From CAYVTV01 sp964526475 (GTDB lineage: Bacteria > Bacteroidota > Bacteroidia > Bacteroidales > GCA-2748055): a DNA stretch of 64,000 nucleotides. The position numbers and the translations under genes are program-made. The stretch spans positions 15,875 to 79,874 of the forward strand of contig CAZGKF010000009.1 in the NCBI GenBank assembly GCA_964526475.1, read 5' to 3'. Below the pieces are notes generated by a model that was given only the letters and a program-made list of their open reading frames with translations, searched no databases and was not told where the DNA came from. How positions within the stretch are numbered: the first letter of the stretch is position 1; each line of letters starts with the position of its first letter. Of this stretch, positions 43,851 through 53,362 are shown piece by piece.

Positions 43851-44723
43851 CTATTTCACATAATCAGCATTCGTCAGAAATTCAAAGCTTTTCCGAACAC
43901 TTTCAATGGGTTCGAAGTTATACTTCTCCACTTCAACAATATAATATTTCATGCCTGATAATTCTGCATTTTCAAAGATAGGCCTGAAGTCTATCTTTCC
44001 GCTGGCCCCGACTTCCATTTCATCTTTAATATGCCATAATTCAAAACGTCCGGGATATTTTTCAAAATATTCAACAGGATCCTGACCACCCTTAATAATC
44101 CAATAGATATCGAGCTGAAACATTACCTTTTCCGGATCGGTATTTTCAACGAGAATATCATATATTACCTGCCCTTCTACCTCGGCAAATTCTTTGGCAT
44201 GGTTATGAAAACCAAAACGAATGCCTGCTGCATTACATTTTTCACCAACAGCATTAAAATATTCAGCTGTCTTTTTTACAGATACTATACTATCAAAGCT
44301 GTTTTTACCAAGGGAAGGCTGAACAATATATTGCACACCGGCAGCTTTATGGGCGGCAATACAGGTGTCCCACCATGCCATTGTGGTATCCCATTCAGCC
44401 TCATCCTGAGGCAGGGGTCGGCCGGTATGGGAGGCAAGGAATTTCATACCATGACTTTCTACAAGATCCTTGAAATCAACCGGATCCATCCCATAGAAAT
44501 TGCCATCACTGTATCCGGCAGCTTCTACAAAATCGTAACCTATCTCTCCAACTCTGGCAACAGTACTTTCCACATCTTCCTTCATGTCGGCCCGAAGGGA
44601 ATATAACTGAAGTCCGATATATTTTTCTGCTTTTTCCGGTTTGCAGGAGCTTATCCCACCAGAAAGGAGAATAGAGAAGATAACTAAAGGTACTAATTTG
44701 GAATAAGAAAATAAAAATTTCAT
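43851..44723 (-). CDS. Sugar phosphate isomerase/epimerase-like lipoprotein (AP endonuclease family 2 TIM barrel)
   Basis: 290 aa. Signal peptide with lipobox-like GGISSC (Cys about residue 27). The TIM barrel follows: IGLQLYSLRADMKEDVESTV, GEIGYDFVEAAGYSDGNFYG, MKFLASHTGRPLP, GVQYIVQPSLG, IRFGFHNHAKEFAEVEGQVI (metal-site H-N-H), MFQLDIYWIIKGGQDPVEYF (D of the metal site), FELWHIKDEMEVGASGKIDF, and YYIVEVEKY (final Glu). The metal ligands of the xylose-isomerase-like family are all in place. Secreted members are common in Bacteroidota, where they probably act on sugars or inositols. Monocistronic. Confidence 0.85.
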   Translation of the reverse strand: MKFLFSYSKLVPLVIFSILLSGGISSCKPEKAEKYIGLQLYSLRADMKEDVESTVARVGEIGYDFVEAAGYSDGNFYGMDPVDFKDLVESHGMKFLASHTGRPLPQDEAEWDTTMAWWDTCIAAHKAAGVQYIVQPSLGKNSFDSIVSVKKTAEYFNAVGEKCNAAGIRFGFHNHAKEFAEVEGQVIYDILVENTDPEKVMFQLDIYWIIKGGQDPVEYFEKYPGRFELWHIKDEMEVGASGKIDFRPIFENAELSGMKYYIVEVEKYNFEPIESVRKSFEFLTNADYVK

Positions 44724-44853
44724 AGATAATTGAAATTAAGTTAAATAATAAAAATTTTATGTGTTAAGAAAAACACTGAATATTTATCTTTATTCGGGAA
44801 GAAATAAAACATTCATCTCTTTCCCTCATGAACATTTTGTTTCAATCATGGAT

Positions 44854-45840
44854 TTATTTCCCTTCGGGTTTTGGTCTTCCTCCGGGTTTCGCCAGACTGT
44901 CCCGCATCTGGGTATCAGCTTCAATGTTTTTCATCCGGTAATAATCCATAATTCCAAGATTACCACTGCGGAATGCTTCAGCCATTGCCATTGGTATCTG
45001 AACTTCAGCTTCAATTACCTTGGCTCTTGCTTCCTGTGCCTTTGCTTTCATCTCCTGTTCGAGAGCAACAGCCATGGCACGTCTTTCTTCTGCTTTTGCC
45101 TGTGCAATATTTTTGTCGGCATTGGCCTGATCCATTTGAAGAACAGCTCCAATATTTTTCCCTATGTCGATGTCAGCGATATCTATGGATAAAATTTCAA
45201 AAGCAGTACCGGCATCTAGTCCTTTCTCAAGAACTACGCGGGAGATGAAATCCGGGTTCTCAAGAACCTTTTTATGACTGTCGGCAGAACCAATTGAAGA
45301 AACTATACCTTCTCCTACCCTGGCAAGAACAGTATCCTCACCGGCACCACCAACTAATTGCTTGATGTTGGCCCTTACGGTAACTCTTGCTTTGGCTATA
45401 AGCTGTATCCCGTCTTTTGCAACAGCAGTAACAGGAGGAGTATTAATGACTTTTGGATTAACTGACATCTGCACAGCTTCAAAAACATCCCTTCCGGCGA
45501 GATCAATAGCTGTAGCCATTTTAAAAGTAAGATCAATATTTGCCTTATTGGCAGAAACAAGGGCATGAACAACTCTTTCAATATGCCCTCCGGCAAGAAA
45601 ATGTGCTTCAAGATCATTCCGGAGAAGTTCTATACCGGCTTTTGTTCCTTCAATCATGGCTCTTACAATAATCCCGGGAGGGACTTTTCTCCATCTCATA
45701 AAAATAAGCTGAAGGAGGCTTATTCTTACCCCTGAAACCAGAGCCTGGAACCAGAGTCCGATTGGAATGAAGTAGAAAAGAATCCAGAGACCAATAATGG
45801 CAACAATGCCAATGATAATCCATGATAAATTAGGGTCCAT
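44854..45840 (-). CDS. floA: Flotillin-like protein FloA
   Basis: 328 aa, the typical length. A membrane-dipping N-terminus (WIIIGIVAIIGLWILFYFIP) is followed by the FloA core: LWFQALVSGVRISLLQLIFM RWRKVPP, MATAIDLAGRDVFEAVQMSV NPKVI, and the long coiled EA-rich stretch ADKNIAQAKAEERRAMAVAL to MAMAEAFRSGNLGIMDYYRM KNIEADTQMR. FloA forms functional membrane microdomains and oligomers. It is cotranscribed with the NfeD-like gene 6 bases upstream, the classic pair. Confidence 0.93.
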   Translation of the reverse strand: MDPNLSWIIIGIVAIIGLWILFYFIPIGLWFQALVSGVRISLLQLIFMRWRKVPPGIIVRAMIEGTKAGIELLRNDLEAHFLAGGHIERVVHALVSANKANIDLTFKMATAIDLAGRDVFEAVQMSVNPKVINTPPVTAVAKDGIQLIAKARVTVRANIKQLVGGAGEDTVLARVGEGIVSSIGSADSHKKVLENPDFISRVVLEKGLDAGTAFEILSIDIADIDIGKNIGAVLQMDQANADKNIAQAKAEERRAMAVALEQEMKAKAQEARAKVIEAEVQIPMAMAEAFRSGNLGIMDYYRMKNIEADTQMRDSLAKPGGRPKPEGK

Positions 45841-45846
45841 AATACT

Positions 45847-46311
45847 TTATTTTAAAGGTTTAACAATTAATTGTGAACCGGAAATTTTAACAACCTCAAT
45901 TTCTGTATGAGGGTCAACAAAACCGGCTATAGATTTGGCTTCCATTGTAATATTGTTAACTTTCACTTTTCCAACCGGGGCCAGGCGGGTAACCGATTTC
46001 CCTTTATCTCCCGGATTTATGGAGCCTTCAGCAGGCCCTTCGTTTACTATACTGTCAATATTAGTGTTCAACATCACTCTTTTCCAGGTCCGTGACCTGA
46101 GAGAGACAGCAAGAATCAGGACAGAGGCTACCAGCGAAGCCCCAAGGGTGATCAATCCCATTTCAGTACCATGTTCTGTAAATGCCAGATAAACTCCCGC
46201 AGTTATTAAGATCAAACCCCCTATCCCGGCTACTGTTATACCGGGTATCAATAAAAATTCTATCAGAAATAATAAAATTCCCAGAAGAATTAAAAGAAAT
46301 ACACCAATCAT
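45847..46311 (-). CDS. NfeD-like membrane protein
   Basis: 154 aa. Two or three membrane segments (VFLLILLGILLFLIEFLLIP, GIGGLILITAGVYLAF, GLITLGASLVASVLILAVSL) come before a small C-terminal OB-like NfeD domain (GDKGKSVTRLAPVGKVKVNN to GFVDPHTEIEVVKISGSQLI VK). The protease domain of long NfeD proteins is absent, as usual for the short form partnered with FloA. It lies 6 bases upstream of floA and 9 bases downstream of the clpS stop, so clpS-nfeD-floA may be one transcript. Confidence 0.9.
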   Translation of the reverse strand: MIGVFLLILLGILLFLIEFLLIPGITVAGIGGLILITAGVYLAFTEHGTEMGLITLGASLVASVLILAVSLRSRTWKRVMLNTNIDSIVNEGPAEGSINPGDKGKSVTRLAPVGKVKVNNITMEAKSIAGFVDPHTEIEVVKISGSQLIVKPLK

Positions 46312-46320
46312 AATTGTCCT

Positions 46321-46602
46321 TTATTCAATCATAGATACTAACCCTCTGGAGACAAGACCTGATTGCATATCTTTCAGTTCTTCGTAATCCCCTCTCTTTA
46401 CCTCACATCTTCCCTTATAATGAGCAAGCATGGCGCATTGTTCAGCCTGAATCCCTGAATGATTGCAAATTTCAACAAGGCTTTTAATAACGAAATCAAA
46501 AGAATTGATTTCATCATTAAACAATATGAGGAGATGCATCCCCTTAATGCCATTAGTTCGGCTATCCCTGATAAAAGGTTTATCCTGAGATTTTCCGGTC
46601 AT
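46321..46602 (-). CDS. clpS: ATP-dependent Clp protease adaptor ClpS
   Basis: 93 aa from ATG 46602; an upstream ATG at 46656 would add 18 residues unlike the family. ClpS delivers N-degron substrates to ClpA/ClpC. The family core is visible: MHLLILFNDEINSFDFVIKS LVEICNHSGIQAEQCAMLAH YKGRCEVKRGDYEEL. The N/D-D-x-x-x-x-x-x-F/V motif (FNDEINSFDFVI) and the H..G residues of the substrate pocket are present. Bacteroidota copies typically sit near nfeD/floA, as here. Confidence 0.88.
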   Translation of the reverse strand: MTGKSQDKPFIRDSRTNGIKGMHLLILFNDEINSFDFVIKSLVEICNHSGIQAEQCAMLAHYKGRCEVKRGDYEELKDMQSGLVSRGLVSMIE

Positions 46603-46694
46603 AAATAATTGAGTTAATGTTGTCTCAAATGTAGGAAAATAAATCAGAAATGTCAATTTATTATTGGTAAGAGATTATTCCGGAGGAAAAAAAT

Positions 46695-48704
46695 TTAATA
46701 ATCCCTTTTTTCAAGCTCAACAACTTTTGCAGGAGGCATTTTCTGCCCATTATACCATGCTACAATAAAAGCATCTTTGAATCCCTGTTTCTTTATGCTT
46801 TCCAATGCTTTAAGGGCATCATCATATGTTGAAAATTTTCCTGCATAAAATCGCCTGAGATTCCTGTCATGTATTGTTTCTCCGGTAATGGGAGATATGC
46901 CTCCGAAAGCATCATAACTGACTTTCTGACTAAAAACGCCAAGCTGGATTTTATATAAAGCTCCTTCAGGGAGAGGAAGATCTAAAGGGAAGGGATTATT
47001 TACAGAATAAGGTGACTTTTCTGAAATTACGAAACGATTGAAAGGCTGGTGTTTATCTTCCTGTTTTTTAGCTTCATGAACAGGTTTTACCGGTATTATT
47101 TCCTTTTCATTAATAAGGGATTGCTCACTTATCTCAGACTTTTCTAATTCCTTTTTGTTTGTTTCCTCAGTGAAATGATACACTGTTATGTCATTTATAA
47201 GCTTTTCAGCTTTTATCGTGGCAGGTATTTGCTTTTCCTTTTGAATATCTCCCTCCATTTCTTTCATACTTACGTAGTATTCATCAGCCCTGGATTGATA
47301 TTCACGTGAATTTCTCTCCCATTCAAGAATTTCTTTCTGTAATGCCCACCTTTCATTCGGGTCACTCTGATCTTTTGTTTTTATTCTTGCTTCCCTCGCC
47401 AGTTTAGAAAGCGAGTCAGCTTTAAACTGAAAAACCAGAGCTTTCTTCAGATTGTCACTGTAGGAATCAGGTAAAGAGGAAGATAAATCCTTTTGTTGTT
47501 TTTGGTCTGCACTTTTTTCAGCGCTTTCATTTATCCCATTCTCTTCTGGAATAAATGAAACTTCCCTAATATCAACAATTCTTGGAATGGATTCTATACC
47601 ACCAAAATTTCCGATCCGTTTAAGTTCATTCAGATCTGCATTTGCAAGGCTTTTTCTTGGTTCCTGGATGTTTAATCTGTAAACTGTCAGCATATCATTT
47701 ATCCCCTGACGGTCGGTTACCAATAACACTGAACCAAGATCCGACCGGGGAATAAAAAGAAAATCATCATAAGGTGAATTAATCGGAAACCCAAGATTCA
47801 CAGGCTCAGACCATGAACTACGAATTTCATCGTAGTGCGATTTGAATATATCAAAGCCCCCCATATTTTTGTGTCCTTTGGATGCAAAATAAAGGTCCTT
47901 ACCAATCGGGTCGAAATAGGGAAGCACTTCATCATAAGGTGTATTCAGAGAAGATAGAGGTTCAATGTCACCCCACTTCTTACCGTTAATAAATTTAGCG
48001 CGAAAAAGATCTGAACCCGTTTTTCCCCCTTTTGACTGGGCTGCAAAATACACATAATCAGTTTTATCAATAACTCTTGGCAGAAACATGAAATTTGTAA
48101 GCTCCCCGTCCTGCTCTCCGGAGTTTACCAGTTCAGAAGGTTTTTGAATTAATCGCCCTCCTGTTGAATTTACCTGTCGGATATAAATGGAATCATTAAA
48201 TGAAAAAAGAGAAGAGGCAATAATTTCAACAGGATTGTAATCAAGGGTAAACCCAATCGCATTTTCAACAATCTGTAATTGTCTGTCAACGTCCAGGGCT
48301 TTTATTTCCTGTCTTGTAGCAAGCCTGGAAAATCTCTCGAAGCTTATCCTGGAGTCAGTAAAACGATACGACTTCAGGTAAACAAGTCCAAGAAAATAAG
48401 ATGCATCAGAAGGCACATTAGGCCTGGTAGAAGCAAATTCCAGTGATTCTGCTGCTCCGGAGAGATCTCTGTTAAGATGAAACAGGCAGATTCCCCTGTA
48501 ATAATGAAAAAGCCCGTCTTTAGGGTATTTTGACAATAAAATATCATATTTTTCGAGGGCTGCAGCGTAATCAGAGTTATTAAAGTCATTAAGAGCATTA
48601 GATTTTATTACAGCAGTTGGTAATTCTCCGGATTGCGAATAAAGTGCTGAAAAAGAAATATGAAAAAAAATAAAAAGTATTTTTAGAAATCTGTATAGTT
48701 CCAT
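46695..48704 (-). CDS. Envelope protein with TPR, PD40 propeller and C-terminal SPOR-like domain
   Basis: 669 aa from ATG 48704. Signal peptide (LKILFIFFHISFSALYSQ). TPR-like N-terminus (NDFNNSDYAAALEKYDILLS KYPKDGLFHYYRGICLFHLN; residues about 40-125). A beta-propeller of PD40/WD40-like strands follows (about 160-355: LSSLNTPYDEVLPYFDPIGK DLYFASKGHKNMGGFDIFKS, with the 'GGFDIF' signature). A charged helical coiled region (about 415-500) leads to a SPOR-like end, YKIQLGVFSQKVSYDAF to RRFYAGKFSTYDDALKALES IKKQGFKDAFIVAWYNGQ. SPOR domains bind denuded peptidoglycan at division sites. This TPR-PD40 layout is typical of Bacteroidota envelope/gliding-associated proteins. Confidence 0.8.
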   Translation of the reverse strand: MELYRFLKILFIFFHISFSALYSQSGELPTAVIKSNALNDFNNSDYAAALEKYDILLSKYPKDGLFHYYRGICLFHLNRDLSGAAESLEFASTRPNVPSDASYFLGLVYLKSYRFTDSRISFERFSRLATRQEIKALDVDRQLQIVENAIGFTLDYNPVEIIASSLFSFNDSIYIRQVNSTGGRLIQKPSELVNSGEQDGELTNFMFLPRVIDKTDYVYFAAQSKGGKTGSDLFRAKFINGKKWGDIEPLSSLNTPYDEVLPYFDPIGKDLYFASKGHKNMGGFDIFKSHYDEIRSSWSEPVNLGFPINSPYDDFLFIPRSDLGSVLLVTDRQGINDMLTVYRLNIQEPRKSLANADLNELKRIGNFGGIESIPRIVDIREVSFIPEENGINESAEKSADQKQQKDLSSSLPDSYSDNLKKALVFQFKADSLSKLAREARIKTKDQSDPNERWALQKEILEWERNSREYQSRADEYYVSMKEMEGDIQKEKQIPATIKAEKLINDITVYHFTEETNKKELEKSEISEQSLINEKEIIPVKPVHEAKKQEDKHQPFNRFVISEKSPYSVNNPFPLDLPLPEGALYKIQLGVFSQKVSYDAFGGISPITGETIHDRNLRRFYAGKFSTYDDALKALESIKKQGFKDAFIVAWYNGQKMPPAKVVELEKRDY

Positions 48705-48713
48705 TTTGTGCAT

Positions 48714-49058
48714 AATAAAATTATCAATTAATTATTTATATCCTTCAGTTAATTAATACCGGATAAAAATATGAAATAAATGATAATTTATGAAAGTCGC
48801 TATTGTTAATAAACACATAACTTACTAACTGTTTTTAATATTATTTCATTATTTATATCTTCTACGCAAGGGCGAATGCCGGCAGCTTCTGCTTTGAGAA
48901 AATTATTTCCATGAGACAGTTTTTCTCAAAAGAGATAAAAACCATTATTTCATTCAGTATATTTTTAATAATGAAAAGTTATTTATACTTTTAATTGACT
49001 AAGTTTTTATCCGTTCAATTAACATGGCCATCAGGCGTTTTTTAAATCTATATCTATC
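48714..49058. other. Divergent intergenic region
   Basis: 345 AT-rich bases between divergent genes; promoters for both are presumably here. A 3-part repeat of TTATTTCATT / ATTATTTAT motifs occurs around 48835-48975, but I see no RNA gene or strong hairpin. Confidence 0.35.
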
Positions 49059-49229
49059 ATGAAAAAAACCGTTTACATTTTGGGTGTTGTCTTTGGAATG
49101 TCTTTACTCATTGGCGTGGCCTTTAAAACCCAGCATTGGCCGGGAGCAGGTGCTATTTTATTGATCTCCATTCTGGCAGGATTAATCTTCATCCCCTTGC
49201 TTGCAGTTTACCGTTATAATAAGGACTAA
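49059..49229 (+). CDS. 56-aa membrane protein, GldL-like motif
   Basis: MKKTVYILGVVFGMSLLIGV AFKTQHWPGAGAILLISILA then GLIFIPLLAVYRYNKD. Two membrane helices with the pairing 'F-K-x-Q/M-H-W-P-G-A' in the loop, as in the N-terminus of gliding protein GldL and several small Bacteroidota membrane proteins. The ATG is well placed, and a purine-poor leader is normal for this phylum. Function unknown. Convergent partners are absent, and bcp follows 140 bases later on the same strand. Confidence 0.7.
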   Translation: MKKTVYILGVVFGMSLLIGVAFKTQHWPGAGAILLISILAGLIFIPLLAVYRYNKD

Positions 49230-49372
49230 GAAAATATTCCCTGGTTTTTTGGAAAGGAAATGGATTATTTTTTTCGTTTCTTTAGGATTCGAAGTCTGTT
49301 AATAAACTTTAGGGATTAAAAACTGTTTAATTCATGTTGAATTAGTATTTTTACATTTAATCCCTCAAAATT

Positions 49373-49825
49373 ATGACAACATTAAAAGTTGGAGATAAAG
49401 CCCCTGATTTCAAGGGAATAGATCAGAATGGTAGTGATATCTCGCTCGATCTTTTCAAAGGTAAAAAGATTGTCCTGTATTTTTATCCTAAAGACAATAC
49501 CCCTGGCTGTACAGCTGAAGCTTGTAACCTGCGCGACAATTACCAGGATTTCTTAAACAAGGGTTATGTGGTAATAGGCGTAAGTGCTGATGATGAAAAG
49601 TCACATCAGAAGTTCGCTTCAAAATATAATCTACCCTTTCCGCTTATTGCTGACAAGGAGAAAAAAATCATCAGAGATTACGGAGCCTGGGGAGAGAAAA
49701 AATTGTATTTAAAGTTGTATGAAGGTGTTATCAGGATGACATTTATTATTTCTGAAGAAGGAAGAATTGAAAAAATAATTGAAAAAGTAAAAACCAGCGA
49801 TCATACGAAGCAGATTTTTGATTGA
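49373..49825 (+). CDS. bcp: Thioredoxin-dependent thiol peroxidase (Bcp/PrxQ)
   Basis: 150 aa. Reduces peroxides using a catalytic Cys recycled by thioredoxin. Opening LKVGDKAPDFKGIDQNGSDI, then VLYFYPKDNTPGCTAEACNL RDN, where the peroxidatic Cys is in PGCT and the resolving Cys five residues on (EAC). It continues VIGVSADDEKSHQKFASKYN LPFPLIADKEKKI. Lies 27 bases upstream of recA; the bcp-recA order is a common arrangement in Bacteroidota. Confidence 0.95.
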   Translation: MTTLKVGDKAPDFKGIDQNGSDISLDLFKGKKIVLYFYPKDNTPGCTAEACNLRDNYQDFLNKGYVVIGVSADDEKSHQKFASKYNLPFPLIADKEKKIIRDYGAWGEKKLYLKLYEGVIRMTFIISEEGRIEKIIEKVKTSDHTKQIFD

Positions 49826-49852
49826 AAATAACATTAAGAAAAAAAGGATAAT

Positions 49853-50881
49853 ATGAGCAAGGAAAGTAACGAAAAGGGTAATGCAAATACCGAGAAATTA
49901 AAAGTCTTGCAGCTAACGCTGGATAAAATTGAAAAGGGTTATGGCAAGGGCGCAATCATGAAAATGGGCGATAATGCCATTGTGGATGTGCCCGTTATCC
50001 CATCAGGCTCAGTCGGGGTGGATATTGCCCTTGGAGTTGGAGGATACCCGAAAGGCAGAGTAATTGAAATATATGGTCCTGAATCTTCCGGTAAAACCAC
50101 CCTGGCAATTCATGCTATAGCCGAGGCCCAGAAAGCCGGAGGAATAGCAGCATTTATTGATGCGGAACATGCTTTCGACCGTTTTTATGCTTCAAAATTA
50201 GGCGTTGATATTGAAAATCTTCTTATCTCTCAGCCCGATAATGGTGAGCAGGCGCTTGAAATCACCGATCACCTTATTCGTTCAGGGGCAATTGATATTA
50301 TTGTAATTGACTCTGTGGCTGCGCTTACACCGAAAGCGGAAATTGAAGGCGAGATGGGTGATTCAAAAATGGGACTACAGGCCAGGTTAATGTCGCAGGC
50401 ACTGCGTAAACTAACGGCCAACATTAACAGGACCAACACTTGTTGCGTATTTATCAACCAGCTAAGAGAAAAAATAGGGGTGATGTTTGGAAATCCTGAG
50501 ACAACTACCGGAGGTAATGCCTTGAAATTTTATGCTTCAGTCAGGATTGATATCAGGAAAATCGGACAGATCAAAGAAGGAGAGGAAGTATTCGGGAACA
50601 GGACGCGTGTGAAAATTGTAAAAAACAAACTTGCTCCTCCTTTCAAAAAAGCCGAATTCGATATAATGTATGGCACAGGTATTTCGCGAACCGGCGAAAT
50701 CATTGATATGGGAGTGGAATTTAACCTTATCAAAAAAAGCGGTTCATGGTTTAGTTATGGTGACACCAAACTAGGACAGGGAAGGGACAGCGTAAAGCAA
50801 CTGCTTTTGGATAATCCTGAACTTTTCGAGGAACTTGAAAATAAACTAAAGGAAATTTTAAAAGGGAAAAAACCCGTGTGA
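49853..50881 (+). CDS. recA: Recombinase RecA
   Basis: 342 aa. Cytoplasmic strand-exchange protein and SOS co-protease. Walker A GPESSGKTTLAI, Walker B-type IDIIVIDSVAAL, the canonical loop NRTNTCCVFINQLREKIGVM FGNPETTTGGNALKFYASVR, and the C-terminal acidic tail LFEELENKLKEILKGKKP. The N-terminus LQLTLDKIEKGYGKGAIMKM GD is the RecA polymerisation motif region. Follows bcp by 27 bases, likely co-transcribed. Confidence 0.98.
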   Translation: MSKESNEKGNANTEKLKVLQLTLDKIEKGYGKGAIMKMGDNAIVDVPVIPSGSVGVDIALGVGGYPKGRVIEIYGPESSGKTTLAIHAIAEAQKAGGIAAFIDAEHAFDRFYASKLGVDIENLLISQPDNGEQALEITDHLIRSGAIDIIVIDSVAALTPKAEIEGEMGDSKMGLQARLMSQALRKLTANINRTNTCCVFINQLREKIGVMFGNPETTTGGNALKFYASVRIDIRKIGQIKEGEEVFGNRTRVKIVKNKLAPPFKKAEFDIMYGTGISRTGEIIDMGVEFNLIKKSGSWFSYGDTKLGQGRDSVKQLLLDNPELFEELENKLKEILKGKKPV

Positions 50882-51069
50882 TATCCTTTGCTTCAAAATA
50901 GTTTTTCTCCTTGTACCATACCGCTATATTTCTATTCCTGAGTGTTGTAATTAGTGAAATAGTTTTCCCGGAGCAACTTAATTCAATTGTTCAGGAAAAA
51001 GTTGTTTTATGTTTGCTAAACTCTTTTGAAATTAATACATTAGCTCTTTGCTGATTAATAATTTCTATT

Positions 51070-53160
51070 ATGAAAAACATACTGTATGCTTTCGTCTTAT
51101 TCTCCAGTCTTTTTTATTTTTCCTGCGGGAAGAAACAATCTGCCGATTCTGATGCTGCTGATTTTACGGGACAACTCTCGGAACAGGAGATAGCCGGAGG
51201 CATCCTTACCCCTGAAATTCTATGGAAATTCGGACGGTTGGGTGAGTTTGAACTTTCACCCGATGGTAATACTGTTGTTTATACAGTTACACGATATGAC
51301 ACGAAAACAAATAAAAGTATTACTGACATTTACAGTGTTCCTTCAAATGGCGGAGAACCAGCTATATTGACTGATTCCGATGGATCTTACTATAACATAC
51401 AATGGACTCCGGATGGAGAAAGGATAGCATATCTGGGTTTGCGCGGGGAAAATTTGCAGATCTTTGAAATGAACCCTGATGGAACCGGTAAAGCAAAAAT
51501 CTCAAATTTTGAAGAAGGGATAGAAGGGTTTAGCATTTCACCTGATGGAAGCAAATTGTTATATATTAAAAGTGTTAAAACAGAGAAAACTCCACAGGAG
51601 ACCCATCCCGATCTCCCCCTGGTTAATGTAAGAATAGCTGAAGATCTCATGTATCGTCACTGGAACAGATGGAACGATGGCAGCTATTCACATATCTTTG
51701 TTACGGATTATTCTCCGGATAATATTAAAACAGGAACTGATATAATGGAGAATGAACCCTGGGATGCTCCTATGTCCCCATATTTCGACCAGTCAGAGAT
51801 CAACTGGAGTCCTGATGGGAAATATATTGTCTATACCTGCAAGAAAATGAAAGGGAAAGACTATGCCCTAAGTACAAACTCAGAAATCTATTTATTTGAC
51901 ACAAAAACCAGTACAACAGAAAACATTACAAGGGGAATGCCCGGTTATGATCGCTATCCTGTATTCTCAGGGGATGGGAAATATATTGCCTGGCAAAGCA
52001 TGAAAACACCTGGTTATGAGGCAGATAAAGATAGGCTGTATGTGATGGAATTAGCAACTGGGAATAAAGAATATATAACAGAAAAACTTGATCAGAATGC
52101 ATCCCATCTTGAGTGGGCTGAAGACAATAATTCAATTTATTTTATTTCAGGAATTAATGCTACTTACCAGATTTACAATGCAGAACTGAAAACAAAGAAT
52201 ATTAAACAGCTTACATCCGGTACTCATAATTATATTTCTTTTGTAAAAGGAGACGATTTTTTTATTGGAAATAAAATGTCCATGTCAATGGCTCAGGAAT
52301 TATTCCACATTGATACCGGTACCGGTGAAGAAAAACAGATCACTTTTATCAACAGGAATATTTATGATAATATAAGGTTTGGAGAAGTGGAAGAAAGATG
52401 GGTAACGACAAGTGATAAAAAGCAAATGCTCGTTTGGGTTATTTATCCCCCTCATTTCAATCCTCAAAAACAATATCCTGCTCTGCTTTATTGCCAGGGA
52501 GGCCCGCAAAGTGCAGTAAGTCAATTTTTTAGTTATAGGTGGAATTTTCAGATGATGGCTGCAAATGATTATATTATTGTTGCTCCCAACAGAAGAGGAC
52601 TGCCTACTTTTGGGAGTGAATGGAACAAACAGATCTCCGGTGATTATGGAGGCCAGAACATAAAGGATTACCTGAGTGCTATAGATGCTCTTAAGACTGA
52701 ACCTTATATCGATGAAAACCGGCTGGGTGCCGTGGGTGCCAGTTATGGAGGGTTTTCGGTATTCTATCTCGCAGGTCATCATCAGGGAAGATTTAAAGCT
52801 TTCATTTCACATTGTGGAATTTATAATTTTGAAAGTATGTATGGATCAACAGAGGAAATGTTCTTTGTGAATCATGATCTGGGTGGAGCATATTGGGAGA
52901 AGCCAAAACCAAAAAGCTATGAATTCTCCCCACATCTTTATGTTAATAAATGGGATACTCCGATCCTTATAATAAGTGGTGAGAATGACTTCAGAATACC
53001 TTATACAGAAAGTTTACAGGCTTTCAATGCTGCACAGCTCAGAGGAATTCCAGGTAAGCTGCTTCTTTTTCCTGAAGAAACACATTTTGTTCAGAAACCT
53101 CAGAACAGTATTCTCTGGCAGAGGGAATTTTTTAGCTGGCTCGACAAATGGCTGAAATAA
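51070..53160 (+). CDS. S9 family peptidase (dipeptidyl/acylaminoacyl peptidase type), lipoprotein
   Basis: 696 aa. Lipobox FYFSCG (Cys about residue 18). The N-terminal beta-propeller spans residues 50-440, with PD40-type blades (FELSPDGNTVVYTVTRYD, IQWTPDGERIAYLGLRGENL, FSISPDGSKLLYIKSV). The alpha/beta hydrolase domain has nucleophile Ser in GAVGASYGGFSVFYLAGHHQ, Asp in ILIISGENDFRIPYTESLQA, and His in FPEETHFVQKPQNSI; G-G-P in LYCQGGPQSAVS starts the oxyanion side. Secreted S9 peptidases cleave oligopeptides at the cell surface. Monocistronic. Confidence 0.93.
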   Translation: MKNILYAFVLFSSLFYFSCGKKQSADSDAADFTGQLSEQEIAGGILTPEILWKFGRLGEFELSPDGNTVVYTVTRYDTKTNKSITDIYSVPSNGGEPAILTDSDGSYYNIQWTPDGERIAYLGLRGENLQIFEMNPDGTGKAKISNFEEGIEGFSISPDGSKLLYIKSVKTEKTPQETHPDLPLVNVRIAEDLMYRHWNRWNDGSYSHIFVTDYSPDNIKTGTDIMENEPWDAPMSPYFDQSEINWSPDGKYIVYTCKKMKGKDYALSTNSEIYLFDTKTSTTENITRGMPGYDRYPVFSGDGKYIAWQSMKTPGYEADKDRLYVMELATGNKEYITEKLDQNASHLEWAEDNNSIYFISGINATYQIYNAELKTKNIKQLTSGTHNYISFVKGDDFFIGNKMSMSMAQELFHIDTGTGEEKQITFINRNIYDNIRFGEVEERWVTTSDKKQMLVWVIYPPHFNPQKQYPALLYCQGGPQSAVSQFFSYRWNFQMMAANDYIIVAPNRRGLPTFGSEWNKQISGDYGGQNIKDYLSAIDALKTEPYIDENRLGAVGASYGGFSVFYLAGHHQGRFKAFISHCGIYNFESMYGSTEEMFFVNHDLGGAYWEKPKPKSYEFSPHLYVNKWDTPILIISGENDFRIPYTESLQAFNAAQLRGIPGKLLLFPEETHFVQKPQNSILWQREFFSWLDKWLK

Positions 53161-53362
53161 AGCAAATAGAGCTTTATTTGAATAGAATTCCGGAGGATTT
53201 TAATAATTTTGCAGTAAAGTTTGATCTTTATACTGTGTTTAAAAATTTGAATCTTCATATAGATAATGAAATTAAAATGATCCGAAGAAATAATTTATTG
53301 ACTGTTGGTAGTTATTAACAGTACAAACAATAATAATTTTATTTTAAAGGACCGGATGTAAT

